22,724 nucleotides of DNA from the NCBI GenBank assembly GCA_004802705.1, contig SGPL01000526.1:1-22724 (forward strand), given 5' to 3'. Source of the stretch: Bondarzewia mesenterica (lineage: Eukaryota > Basidiomycota > Agaricomycetes > Russulales > Bondarzewiaceae). Below, piece by piece: positions 1 to 11,805 of the stretch; the first letter of the stretch is position 1; the number at the start of each line of letters is the position of its first letter. The notes below the pieces were generated by a model. That model saw only the letters and a program-made list of their open reading frames with translations. It was not told where the DNA came from and did no database searches. Both the position numbers and the translations under genes were made by a program.

Positions 1-211
1 AGCATCACATATCCACCAAATACTTGCCAAATATTGTGACCCATGTGGAAGAAACTTTGGCAGCTTGCATATCTTGTTAAAAATTGGGTCCTCAGCCAAT
101 CACAGTGCTCAAAACCTGGATATAAACCCAAATATGCGAAGCTCGAAAACACTTCCACATGAGTCACAAAATATGACCGATATTGAATGGATATGGGACT
201 ATATGGGATGC
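1..211. repeat. Imperfect foldback (MITE-like) inverted repeat, left end cut by window
   Basis: Two arms pair around a centre near base 102. TTGTGACCCATGTGGAAG (35-52) matches the reverse complement of 152-169 with one mismatch. AGCTTGCATAT (62-72) pairs with 132-143 with one extra base, and CATATCC (8-14) pairs with 189-195. The outermost GCATC (2-6) pairs with 207-211 if a 10-base insertion in the right arm is allowed. Pairing is weak in the central 30 bases. There is no coding potential. The shape resembles a small non-autonomous DNA element or a decayed foldback. A target-site duplication cannot be judged because the left end is at the window edge. Confidence 0.6.
160..166. promoter_or_regulatory. 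Gcn4/AP-1-type site TGAGTCA
   Basis: TGAGTCA is the reverse complement of TGACTCA, the core bound by fungal Gcn4/Cpc1 bZIP factors. In context it reads GTGACTCAT on the minus strand. It lies in the right arm of the foldback, about 390 bases before the GCN1 start. The left arm has the mutated form GTGACCCAT. A 7-bp motif is expected two or three times by chance in a window this size, so function is only a possibility. Confidence 0.25.
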
Positions 212-556
212 CCAAAAATCTGCCTCCGTCTGCCGTGTTAGTCGACGTTTTCACTTGAAGCTTGAAGCTGCTGCCGGACCGAAGGCAACGATTTGAAGGT
301 CAATCTAAGCCGATTAAAGCCAGCTATTACCCCTAAACGGACCAAAACTTACATCATAACAGAAGGATCAGCGCATCTTCCGGCAAGATCCCATAGTACA
401 CTCTTTTCAGTAACTCAGTTCTTTTAGAACAAGCTGCCTCGGATCACTACTTTTGCGAAACTTAAGGCCAAAGAAAAGCCTCTCAAGGCGACGGCGAGAC
501 CAGACATCGAACAGTGGATTGGTTCTGCAGCGACCTCTGCAGCGATATCAGGCGAA
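212..556 (+). other. GCN1 upstream region, no separate gene seen
   Basis: This 345-base stretch holds no recognisable gene or convincing TATA box. The GCN1 frame is open, without an ATG, from just after an in-frame TAG at about 425-427 up to the ATG at 557. Pyrimidine-rich tracts ending in AG occur just before that point (for example TTCTTTTAG), so a 5' exon spliced in here cannot be excluded. Confidence 0.4.
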
Positions 557-3500
557 ATGGAGGACGGAGAGGATGGTTTTATTTGGCATAGAGAGCGCGT
601 GTTGGAGGATTGGCCAACAAGCTTGATGTATGCACATAATAAGTTGCTAACGAGCAGAACAAGCACACGCCTACAGTTCCTGCATGAGGAGTTGCTGCCT
701 TTGGCGAGGCGTGACGGTGAGTTTTCGTTATTCGATTTCAGGTAGCGCGTGTATATACTCAAATTTTTGAATCAGACCTCGATCTATCTCAGACGATGGA
801 TGTATTCAAGCTTTTGACCGACACTTATCCTCGGTATGTGGACAGCGCGTCACGAGAGGCTGTGGAGCTTGTTGGAATCGAGCTCGTTCGAGGAGATGAA
901 GAACGAGACAACAAGTTCGGTGTGGCTGAGCAAATCGTAGGCTGGATATCCACGGAGGTCGGTAGAATCTGTAAGAGTCCAAGGTGAGTCTCTCGAACAC
1001 AGGATCTGTTCTCTTGTTAATAGCTGTGAAAGTTCTCGCGCCCCGTCAGACATGTTCATCCTTCTCAGCTGGTGCTGTGCCCTATACACTGTCTGCATCA
1101 AGAGCGACTCGCACTTCGTTTCTTCGCATGCATGGAATACACTTGTCGGATCACTCGCATCTCTCATTGATCTTTTGCTCAATCCATCCACTCGCGCCAA
1201 GGTATCAATGCAAAAAAGTGCCCTCATCCGTACGCGGCGCGCCTTACGGCTGGTGCGTAGCTGAACCATTGAGCTATCACAAAGCACTGCTAACGTTTCT
1301 ATCAGGCTCCGGAGCATGTACAAACGCTTATGAACACACTTCTATCACAATCCAAGGCTTACCCATCGCCCCTCGTAGCCCTCTGTTTGCTTGGCGTCGC
1401 CGTCGATGTCACGACTAGGTTGAAGAACATCAAAGATCAGAGTTTGACCGTCGTTCCCGATGATATTAAGGTACGATTCTCTCGCCTTGACTTTCCAGCT
1501 CGCTGCGAACTGACCTTTAGGCTGGGATTATATCCCTTTACTCAAGTTTTGTGTTGATGGCTCGCTGGCCAGTGTCGAGTCACGTATCGGTACCGTACAA
1601 ACTATCACACACTTTTATCTTTATTGCTGACAGAACGACAGTCTTCTTTACGGGGCTTTATCCAGCTTTTGACCGAGGACGAGTTCAAGGACTCCATCCT
1701 ACCCGTCATGGAGAAGGCTATTCTTCGCTCACCTGAGTATGCATTACCGGGTACGTATGGACCGCATTGCTCTTCTTGCGTCCTCTGATCCCTTGCTGCA
1801 GTTATCAGCGACTTCTTCCTCGCGTACCCGCACTTAGTCGACACCGAGGCCTTCCGTCGTATTCTCACGCCGGCATTGAATTGCTCAAAATCCGCCAATG
1901 CAAATGTCCGCGCGGGTTCGATCACCCTCTTCAGAGTCCTCCTGGAGGAAAAGGCACTGGAAGAGAGCAAGGAGATTGCGGTTACGGAGCTTCTGAATCT
2001 CGCGAAAGCGGGTAAATCCATTGGCCCCGATCGTCAAATTCTGTATAGTATGCTTGGGTTCCTCAGTCCCTCTGACTCTGTTTCTGGCACCATGCTTCAA
2101 ATCGTGCCCGCACTTCTCGCAAAGGAGACTAACGAATCCGCAACACCTGTGCTGGGCTCTGCCTTAACAGCACATCTTGCATACCACCTCCGCAAGGATA
2201 TGCCCTTGCCCGCCGATGCCACTACGATCCTGGTAAAGGAGATGCAAAGTTCGAAGCCTGTAATTCGACGAGCGTTCGTATCTCTGATAGGCGACGCTCT
2301 TTGGGAATTGGGAAGTCTTCCCAACGAGCAATCTCGAGCTTTTGCCAAGACGGTACTTCCAGCGTTCCAGATGAGCCTGAAGACGGTGGCAGAAAACCCA
2401 CTCAATTCAAATGGAGGGCCATTGGAAGGATATGTGGCAGTGGGAATCCTTCTTGGACCATTTTCTCGCTCAGGCGTATTCGGTAGTTCCATTAAGTTTC
2501 ATCTTTCCTCGCTAGCAGTTTTTCTGATATCGTTTGCGGCTATGCCACTATAGAAGACGTGATTTCGCACAATCTTACCATTCAATCGATTGCTTCAACT
2601 TCTACGAAGTCATCGTTTCTGCTGTGGGATAAGGTCTATCAAAAATTGAACGACGCGGAAGACCAGTCATGGTTGCTGAGAGCTCTGGAGAGCACTCTGA
2701 TATACTTCCATCACGAGCTGGTCAAAAACCAGCAGTTCAGGTGTGTTCATCTACCTGGAAGCATGCTGTCGAGATATTCAGCTTTCTTCTGTAGGACGCA
2801 GCTCGGGCTGGCATTCCTCCATTTGGCGGTTGATTGTCAAGCTCCGGAATTCCGTCATCGCCTGATATCTACTCTAGACCATGCGACCTCCCTTTTACCT
2901 AAAGTCGTCAACTCTGTCGTGCGGGATGCCCTAACAGCTCACCTTGTGCGACGCAAAGGAGCCCCATCAAAGGCACAAAATGGACTTACTGAAAATGAAA
3001 AGCCTTCCATTAACGTGCAGACTCGTTTAGCTGCGTTTTTGTCAACTTGCGCATCCTTCAGTGACGAAGTGGATGAGTGTCTGCGTGATGACTTGTTATC
3101 TGACCTCATTATTCTGGGCCACCAGCCATCAATATGTGAGTCTGCATCCCTCAAAGATTGACATTTAAAATTGACCGTAATGGTCAGGCGGGAGTTCACG
3201 ACAAACGTGGATTGAACTTTGCCAAAAAGGGCATGTGGATCCTGGGGCCCTGGTTGAGCGTAAGTTAGACAAGCTCTTCAACCTTGTTTTGGATGCTAGT
3301 GGCGGCGATGGACAAGTGCGTTTTATAGCTCGTTGCTCTACTCCGTCTAATCAACTCGCTCGGTGTTTAGCCGGTATCTGAAGATTTCAGCGAGGCAAGC
3401 TATAGGGCCGTCACTACTCTGGCTTTCGTCTCTCCAGACCTTGTACTGCCTCTGGTAATGGAACAGTTACGAATGGACCTGGATTCAAAAGTCAAGACGC

Positions 3501-6500
3501 TACGCGACGAAGACTTTGGCATCTGGAATACCCCGGAAGGCACTTCTTTCATTGATGGTGAGGATTGCCATTATCTTTCTCAAATGCTTCCTGTCGACTC
3601 CTCCAACGATCAGTTCTGGCATCAAAGAAGGCCCCGCAGACACAGACCAAAGGCAAGGGGGCAGACCTGGCCAAGTGGGATGCCGAAGTTCGCAAATCCC
3701 TCGCTGGAAGGAAAAGTGCTGTACCTACATTGTCGAAGCAGGATCAAGCATTGGTCAATGTACAGCTGGAGAAGGAATCACAGATACGCCATCGTGTGGC
3801 TCAGATCAAGACGAAATTGGACCGCGGATTGCAAATCATCCGACACCTCATCACGGGTAACATCGATGGCCTGCGCTCCTACATTTCTACCATCTCGCGG
3901 CTGCTTTTAGATGGGGGTTCACTTGACAAGGGCACACTGCTTATTGGACAGAGAGCGTTTGAGACGTATCTGGTAAGAGTATTTCTAATTATGGTAACGT
4001 GCGAAATTTGACACCCTGTTTGAAGGATCTGTCGAGATGTTGTTCTGAGCGTCTTGAGACTTTCGGCAAGTGGGTTGGGATCGCGACTTTGCGCAGCTTG
4101 GAAGTAGCCGCAGTTCCAGAAGATCTCAAGGCAGAGCCTATCAGTGGTGAGCTCAGGTGGTATTGTTTCTATCGATGCGGGCTGATTTATTCACTCTAGA
4201 GCTGATTAGCCGTGTTCTGTACCGGTTGCGTTCACTGTCAGAGCAAGCACCTCTAGACTCGGCGACCTTCTCATATATCTATCCCCTTCTCAATTTAATT
4301 CTTCTGAAGGGCGGAATTGGACTCACCGAAGAGGATGACCCGCTCGAGCAGGTGACCTTGTCACTGGATATCATAAAATTCCATTGTGGAGAGTGTAAGC
4401 CCAGTCGTCTCCAAAAAAAATTGTAGATGTTTCATGTTAATCTTGAGGTGCAGTTGAGGATACGACCTTCCCTCGCATTCAAATCATTGAGGGCCTGCTT
4501 CATGCTATGCGACAGCAACTGAAGCTAAGCAAAGAAGCCTCTTCGGCCCTTATTGAGCTTGGGCAAGCAATCTACCCCAACGCGACGAGGGAGGAGACAT
4601 CACTACTTTTGCGCGGCACACTATCGCAGGAAGCTCATGTTCGCACGTCCAGCCTGCAGGCGTTGCAAGTGCGTTCTCAATCTCGACTGTCGTTGCCATG
4701 ACTCATAATAGACGTTCAGCCGTTTGATCTGACAGATCTGGACTTGTCACCTGAACTTTTCATAGCTGTTCACGATAGTGATCAACAGAACTCCAGACTG
4801 GCCAGGCACATATGGGAAGACAACGGTTTAGATGTCCCCCAATTGTACTTGCAATCCTTGCTCCGTTTTCTTGGTAATGGCCATTCGATTTTTCCAAGAT
4901 GCATTGCTTATCCCTCTATTAGAGCATGAAAATGCATACGTCCGCACCAGCGTCTCACAAGCATTCGTTGAAGCCACTGATCATTGGCCGCATTCAATTC
5001 TGCAAGTACTCTCCGCTCTTCGCGAGCTATACCGTGAAAAAGTTCGTTATCATCCTGACGCGTTAGGTGCATGTCTGACGTTATTCTTAGGCGAAGATTC
5101 TTGCCCCCGAGTTTGACAACTATGTACGTGAAATATATGATCCACCCATTCAATTCTAACGTCCCAAAATACTGTTCAGGGCATGCTCGTAGAAAATAGT
5201 CTTGATCGTACCGACCCCTGGCAAACGCGACTAGCAGTTGCACAGACATTCCGATCCCTTTCGTCAATATTCAGCGAGGTAGACGTTGTACCCTTCTTTG
5301 AATTCCTCATCAAGGATGAGGCTCTAGGAGACCGCAATGCAGAAGTACGCCGGGGCATGCTGGACGCCGGGACAGCTATAATTGATCATCACGGATCTAG
5401 CCACCTAGCGGAGCTCATCGCGATGTTCGAAGGTCATCTGGCTGGATCGAACGCGAGCTCGGAGACAGCAGACTTCATACAAGAGGCTGTCGTTATCTTG
5501 TTTGGACGAGTTGCACGTCATCTTGACCCTTCAGATTCCCGCTTACCCGCTATAGTCGCACGGCTTGTGGAAGCTTTGAAGACTCCATCGGAACAAGTGC
5601 AATTTGCTGTATCTGATTGTCTGGCTCCTCTCGTTAAAATTACCAGGTCATCAGTGCCGAAACTCGTTGACCAGCTCTTGGATGAGCTCTTCAGCGCCGA
5701 AAAGTATGCAGCTCGCCGCGGCGCTGCGTATGGTCTTGCCGGAGTTCTCAAGGGAATTGGTATCGCTGGTATGAAAGAATTTGACATCCTCAATCGACTA
5801 CGGATGGCTACCGAGGACAAGAAACGATACGAGCCACGACAAGGTGCTATGTTTGCCCTCGAAACTTTCTCTAATACCCTTGGCAGACTATTTGAGCCAT
5901 ATGCGATTCATGCTTTACCACTTCTTTTGACTTCCTTTGGCGATTCAGTGCCCGACGTGCGCGAAGCTGCTACGGATGCCGCTCGAGTCATAATGGGTAA
6001 CCTGTCTGGTTATGGTGTTAAACTCATCCTACCCGATTTGCTCTCTGGTCTGGACGAGAAACAGTGGCGTACAAAAAAGGGGTCGATCGAGCTCCTCGGC
6101 ATGATGGCCTACTGCGCTCCTAGGCAATTATCACAATCCCTTCCCATCATCATTCCTCGTCTCACCGGTGTCCTGACCGATTCGCATGCACAAGTACGAA
6201 CAGGAGCGAACAAGAGTTTGAAACAATTTGGCGAAGTTATCAGCAACCCCGAGATCCAGTCATTGGTCCCCGTCTTCTTGAAAGCCATGGTTGACCCTGC
6301 GAAGACTCCAAATGCGCTCTCTGCATTGTTGAAGACATCATTCGTGCATTATATAGACCATTCGTCCTTGGCATTGGTAGGATTCCCCCTATTCAGATGG
6401 ATTGTGCTTGTCCCCTGATACTATGATATGGCAGGTCATCCCTATTCTGGAGCGCGGTCTTCGAGAGCGAAGTGCTGATACGAAACGAAAAGCTGCTCAG

Positions 6501-9500
6501 ATCATCGGCAACTTAGCGTCTCTGACTGACTCTAAAGACTTCGTGCCGTACCTGTCCACCCTTTTGCCAATGGTTCATGTCGTTCTTGCCGACCCTGTTC
6601 CTGAAGCTCGAGCGACTGCTGCCAAAGCTTTGGGGACTCTGGTCGAACGCTTGGGTGAAGTCAACTTCCCTGATCTTGTACCGAGCCTTATTCGGACGCT
6701 GAAGACCGATACGTCTGGGGTTGACCGTCAAGGTGCAGCTCAAGGGTTGAGTGAGGTTCTTTCTGGTCTCGGGATGGAGCGCCTTGAGGGTCTTCTCCCT
6801 GATATCATCGTCAACGCTCAGTCACCGCGTAGCACCGTCAGAGAGGGCTTCATGTCTCTTCTTGTCTTCTTGCCTGCTACATTTGGCACTCGTTTCCAAC
6901 CTCATCTTCCGAAGATCATTGCTCCTATTCTCAGCGGTCTTTCTGACACAGAAGAATACGTTCGGGAGGCAGCCATGAGAGCTGGAAGAATGATCGTGAC
7001 CAACTACTCCAGCCGAGCTATCGATCTTCTTCTGCCAGAGCTCGAGTGCGGCATGTTCGATCCAGGGTGGCGTATCAGGGTAGGCTTCTGTGTTTGTCAT
7101 ATATCGGTGCTCACTGATTCCGCGATCAGCAATCGTCTATCACCCTGGTTGGAGAACTTCTGTTCAAAGTATCAGGTATCAGCGGCAAATCTGAGATCGA
7201 GGAAGATGAGGGCGCAGTCGTTGCTGTGGCCGAAACGTCTCGAAAGGCCCTCACAGAAGTCCTTGGCGCCGATCGTCGAGATCGCATCCTTTCTGCACTA
7301 TATCTTGCCCGTCAAGATGCAGTTCATGTTGTCCGCCAGTCGTCAATACATATCTGGAAGGTGCTCGTCCACAATACACCCAGAACTGGTATGATACACC
7401 ATCCATTGGTCCTACATATAGCTGACGGTCTTGATATAATAGTCAGAGAGATTCTTCCGGAACTGGTAACTCAAACCATGCTTCTGCTCTCCAGCTCTGA
7501 AGTTGATCAAGAAGAGGCATGTTGATTTTTACATCACGCTTTGTTTGCCTATTTACCGTGAGTCTCAGACTGCTGCCCGTACTACGGCAGAATTGTGTCG
7601 CAAGTTTGGCGACAGGATCGTTGGCGAGATTGTGACTATCCTCCGATCCAAATCAACATCGCATGACGCTAGGACGCGAGAAAGTGTTTGCTTGGTGTTA
7701 TGCGAAACGATGTGGGGACACCTTCAGTGTGTTCGTTGTATCAATGATATTGATTTTGGCCGACAGGATCAACTCCACGGACACGCAACGAGAGGAACAC
7801 GAAGACGAGATAATTTCCATGGTCAGGGCTTCACTTGTAGACGATGACAGCAAAGTGCGTTCGGCGGCGGCGAAAGCCTTTGATGTGCTGCAGGAGTATC
7901 TAGGTGCCAAAGCCATTGATCAAACCATTCCTACTTTGTTGGAAGCTCTGCGTCAACCTGGTGAAAGCTCTGGGACTGCTCTGCAAGCCCTCAAGGAGGT
8001 CATGCATGTGAGTGGCACTCAGACGGGACAGACAGCAGTTCCGGCTGATTATCATCTCCCAGGTCCGGGCATCTACGGTATTCCCTGTCTTAATTCCGAC
8101 ACTGACCGCAATTCCCATGACTGCGTTTAACGCTCGGGCATTGGCAGCTCTTGTAACTGTTGCTGGAAATGCGCTGAGCAGGAGGCTTTCCATCATCCTT
8201 GGCTCGCTTGTTAGGGTCAGTGAGTCACTGGATGAAAAACCGGACGAAGACCTCAAAGAAGCCGTAGATGAGGCAACACGAGCTCTTCTCTCATCAATCA
8301 ACGATCCAGAAGGCTTGAATACCCTCATGCTGCTCCTTCTTGGATGGTAAGTGGCTTCTTCCCTGACTGTGGCCATCAATAACAACTCGAACGCAGGGTC
8401 AAGCATGAGGATCCCAAGCGCCGTGTTAGTGCATCCAGATACTTTGCCAGTTTCTGCGAAGTTTCAGAGCTCGACTCGTCGTTATACCGTGTCGACTGGA
8501 TCCGGCAATTGGTCTCATCACTCGATGACCGCAACATAGCAGTGCACACGGCTGCCTGGATTGCATTCGATGTATTCGTCAAATCCATCCCGAAGGATGA
8601 AATGGAACCTCTGGTCGTTCCTCTCCGGCGGACCATTGAAGGCACCGGAGGTCCCGGTATCATTGTCCCTGGATTCAGTCTCCCAAAGGGTATCGCGCCA
8701 TTCGTTCCAATCATCATTGCCGGCCTCACGACGGGCAGCAATGAGCAAAGAGAGCAGGCAGCCTATGCCATCGGTGATCTCGTGGAGCGGACTGAGGAGA
8801 CTGCCATCAAGCCGTTCATCGTGCCTTTCACAGGTCCCCTCATCCGTGTTGCGACGCAAGCGACGACCTACCCACCTGCTGTCAAAACCGCTATCTTAAA
8901 CGCACTCACAGTGATGCTCGAGCGAATCCCGACGTTTGTCAAACCTTTCTTCCCCCAATTGCAGCGTACGTTCGTCAAGAGTGCGAGCGATTCTGCAAGC
9001 GCCGTTGTACGCACGAAGGCTGCCCAAGCGTTGGGTGTCTTGATGAAGAGCCAGCCCAGAGTAGATCCAGTCGTGACCGAATTGATCACCGGAGCAAGGT
9101 CGAACAATGATGATATCGGAGGCAGCTTGATCCTCGCCCTATCCTATGTTATCAGGAGTGCAACAGACAATGTTGGAGAGAAGGCCAGAGAAGCTGCCCT
9201 GGAACTCGTTGGGGATGCGTTCAAAGAGAGCCATGATGGTACGTCCACAACACAACAAAAGCCGACGCCTCCGCGTTAATTACTCATCCGCATCACAGAG
9301 TATTACTTGCAATCCACTGCACAGCTCTTCGCTTCGTTGTCGCTGTACCCTCAGCTTGTACAACCAATTGTCGAGTACGTTCTTAGTCTGACTTTGGTAC
9401 TTTCCTATCGTGCTGATTTCAGTACCTCGTAGAACCTACCTTGCAGCTGGCACAACACCAAGCGTTCTGTCTTCACACTGTATTCTTGCTGTCTTGTCTT

Positions 9501-9676
9501 CAGCGGATGAGGACGAAGGAGCAGTCGTCGACGTGCCGAGCGTGTTCCCTGACCTTCGGAGTATTGCACAAAAGGTGCAAGAAAGTATTGGGACGGAAAA
9601 GCCAAGCATCGCTCGCCCGGTGCGCGAGGCAAAAGATCTGTTGAAGCGACTGGATGATAGTTTGTATGGGTCGTAG
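557..9676 (+). CDS. GCN1: GCN1, eIF2-alpha kinase activator (HEAT-repeat, ribosome-associated)
   Basis: Gcn1 binds translating, especially stalled, ribosomes and presents uncharged-tRNA stress to the kinase Gcn2, which phosphorylates eIF2-alpha; this role is family knowledge. Spliced length is 7,665 nt, 2,554 aa, near the family's usual 2,600-2,700. Exons: 557-716, 776-983, 1024-1252, 1306-1470, 1521-1589, 1642-1750, 1802-2482, 2554-2740, 2795-3135, 3188-3315, 3371-3557, 3614-3972, 4026-4146, 4200-4394, 4454-4668, 4720-4873, 4923-5041, 5091-5123, 5180-6376, 6435-7079, 7130-7388, 7443-7516, 7569-7711, 7767-8007, 8063-8346, 8397-9238, 9299-9374, 9433-9676. All phases agree and the only stop is the last codon. 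HEAT repeats run throughout. The most conserved eEF3-like block is in exons 19-20 (from residue 1221), with words such as RRGAAYGLAG, FGDSVPDVREAA and DRQGAAQGLSEVL. The Gcn2-binding (RWD-binding) region should lie in the exons after 7130. The N-terminus is least certain: ATG 557 is the first in-frame start, and a 45-nt in-frame intron near 600-644 is possible. Exon 18 is only 33 nt, and intron 22 appears to be GC-AG. Confidence 0.95.
7517..7568 (+). other. Probable GC-AG intron in GCN1
   Basis: Exon 22 must end at GAG (7516) and exon 23 start at ACT (7569) to keep the conserved frame (DQEE then TAARTTAELCRKF). The 5' end is then GAG|GCATGT. The nearby GT (T|GTTGAT) gives the wrong phase. The intron is 52 nt and ends TCTCAG. 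GC-AG introns are a known minority class in fungi. Confidence 0.75.
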
Positions 9677-9882
9677 CGTATTTGCATTTCCATAGCTCTG
9701 AGTATGCTGATATCGGTCGAATTTGTGAATTTGTGATCATAGAAATGTGCGTGTCGTACATATTCTTTTCGTTTGAATACATGCTGTCATTTCCTGGCTA
9801 TAAGTACCCGAGGTGCGAACAAAAGAATAATTGAAGGACGAATAGTAGATCTGAGAACAGCTCTGCCAAAGTTTTCTGAGCA
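9677..9882. other. Convergent 3' spacer between GCN1 and the GGPP synthase
   Basis: About 206 bases separate the stop codons of two convergent genes. The stretch is AT-rich and non-coding and would hold both 3' UTRs. I see no canonical AATAAA; AATAATT near 9826 is the nearest resemblance. Confidence 0.5.
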
Positions 9883-11399
9883 TCAGGACTCAGCTTCTTG
9901 GGATACTCGAAGTGAATCTATAATAGCCTGCAATCTCAGATTTCCTCCTAACCTCTGAATCTCAGCAGAAGTCTGCTTCTCGAGGTTGTGCAAAACGCGC
10001 AAGGTGTAGTCGAATGACTTGGTGTGGTTTCGCAGGTACGAGATGGTGTATGCTTTGAGCGTCGGCGTCGTCGGACGCTTCTGGAGTACATCTGGCCACA
10101 CCATGTGTATCAGATTTCAGGTATCTTGAGTGGTATTCAGATGGAGGACTCACTGAGCACTTGTCGATTTGATAGATCCGAGCGTACAGCATGCACTATC
10201 GGAAAAGAGAATTTTCCTTCTGTCAAATCTTCTGCGAATCCCTTATTCGTCGCGTACTAATCCAAGCAACGAGTGTTCAGCGTTCTGCAGCAGTAGAACC
10301 AGGAGTTTCATTCTCACTTCTGAACTTTGCAGGTTCATGTAGTCGTCCCGTATTTGGAAATACACGCTGATGAGGTTCACCAGAGGAACGTAGTCCCTGC
10401 AGATATGGTCAGGTGTCAACATCAAAAACTCTTGAGTGAAATAAACTGTCGGTGCGCACACATTAACATTCGTCGTCGCGCATGCCATCATGAGCTTCAC
10501 GGCCACTCTGAAGAGACCCCCAGTCTCTGAATGAAACATCATCGCCGATTAGATGAAATAGAATCGTGGGCCGAATTGCACCCTCAAGAGGATGTGAACT
10601 CAACTATCATTGACCATGGCGATATACTCATCCTCGGTTGGACATTGGAGCGAGTCCCTCCAGAGAAGTTCAAGCCCCTGTCCTCGATGAAGGTTGAGGA
10701 GCTCATCTAAGTCGAGGAGTGATCCGGTTATTTGAAGTTCTGCACTCAAGGCCAGGTCTCAAACTGTACTTCACATACCGTTTACAATCTTATCCAGATT
10801 GGTATCCGTATATAGTCTCTCTGAAGCTGTTTCTCCGGTTTTCTCTGAAGGCGATCGCCTCAGAGAGAATAGTTCTTGATAGGCTAGAAAATATGCATAG
10901 TTTGCCGCATTGATCGTCTGAGGGATGCCGTATATCTTGTGTGCAACTATCAGAAAACCATTCAGTTTGACCTTCGGGCAAAAGACCGGTGTCCAAACGT
11001 ACCAGGTTGCCCTCTTCGCAATTGAGAGTCATCTTCAATGTCATCAATTCTATTAATGAATGACTATGTAGCCGGCTAATTTTGACATGAGTAGAAGGGG
11101 CACTTACAAGAGACTGGCATTATGGAGCATGCTAATCACTCGCGCGATGAGTTTGAGGCTTTTTTCCGGGACGTTCAGCCAAATGTCAAAGGCCTCCACC
11201 ATTTCCCCTCTGATCTCTTTACCTGGGTTAGATACGATGTATGCATAGGGTTCGAGCAGAACCTTGAATACAGGAACGAGTATTCGTCAAGATGGCCTGT
11301 GCGCTGGAGGAGTAATGCAGAATAGCTGACAGAATCATCCTTCTTCGAAGATGGAGTTCCAGAGAGCCGTTGAAGGAAGTCGTTATACTTGTCAGCCAT
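9883..11399 (-). CDS. BTS1: Geranylgeranyl diphosphate synthase (trans-prenyltransferase)
   Basis: The enzyme condenses isopentenyl diphosphate onto farnesyl diphosphate to give GGPP for protein geranylgeranylation, carotenoids and diterpenes. Minus-strand exons: 11399-11331, 11262-11108, 11049-11003, 10946-10779, 10739-10605, 10526-10460, 10396-10318, 10256-10154, 10091-9883; total 1,032 nt, 343 aa, normal for fungal GGPPS. The first aspartate-rich motif DDIED is at residues 77-81 and the second, DDYMN, at 231-235. Other family words are [18 protein letters not shown] near the N-terminus, [47 protein letters not shown] and [19 protein letters not shown]. The start is the ATG of MADKYND, which matches the usual N-terminus. 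No terpene cyclase or P450 lies beside it, so a general housekeeping role is more likely than a product-specific one. The weakest junction is intron 1 (5' end GTCAGC, 68 nt); the other introns are 39-78 nt. Confidence 0.94.
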
Positions 11400-11805
11400 T
11401 GCGGATGGGAATACGGTGCAGTGAGTCCTGGAGGAGCTCAATGGTCAGTGGTCACCAAAAGAGGATTGCCGCGGCAGTTCGGCTGATGGGCGGCCAGGGT
11501 TTGGGTGCGGGCTTGGTGAGGGCGAGATTTCGGATTTGCGCTGCTCAAGCAGTCCACCTTCTCGATCTCTTTCAACTGCAGCTTCCACTCGGCAGCGAAA
11601 ACCTGTTTAGTAGATATGTAATTACCGTCTCGGATGGGGATGCCGTGCAGCTCAAATTACATAGTCATGAATAGTACATCTTAAGCAGGACGAGATATAT
11701 CAATAATGCATTAAAGTCCTTTGACTTGCTTTGAGTGCCATGGGTTTTTTTCGGGGTTTTTTTTTACGCATTTGTTTCGGATTTTATTTCCCGAATCACG
11801 GTAAC
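11400..11805. other. Spacer between GGPP synthase (5' side) and BTB gene (3' side)
   Basis: About 406 bases hold the presumed GGPP synthase promoter (minus strand) and the BTB gene 3' UTR. The BTB-proximal part has two long T-runs on the plus strand (about 11747-11765), which read as A-rich on the transcript strand. I see no gene; a plus-strand open frame here matches no family I know. Confidence 0.45.

Noticed and set aside
424..762. 112-codon minus-strand frame over GCN1 exon 1
   Set aside because: It is antisense to the conserved Gcn1 N-terminal coding sequence and resembles nothing known.
3240..3315. Apparent donor GTAAGT inside GCN1 exon 10 (at about 3259)
   Set aside because: Reading through gives the conserved segment VERKLDKLFNLVLDA in frame and a good donor follows at 3316, so no intron is needed here.
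11351..11674. 107-codon plus-strand frame over the GGPP synthase 5' end
   Set aside because: It overlaps the well-supported antisense first exon and promoter of the GGPP synthase and shows no recognisable protein.
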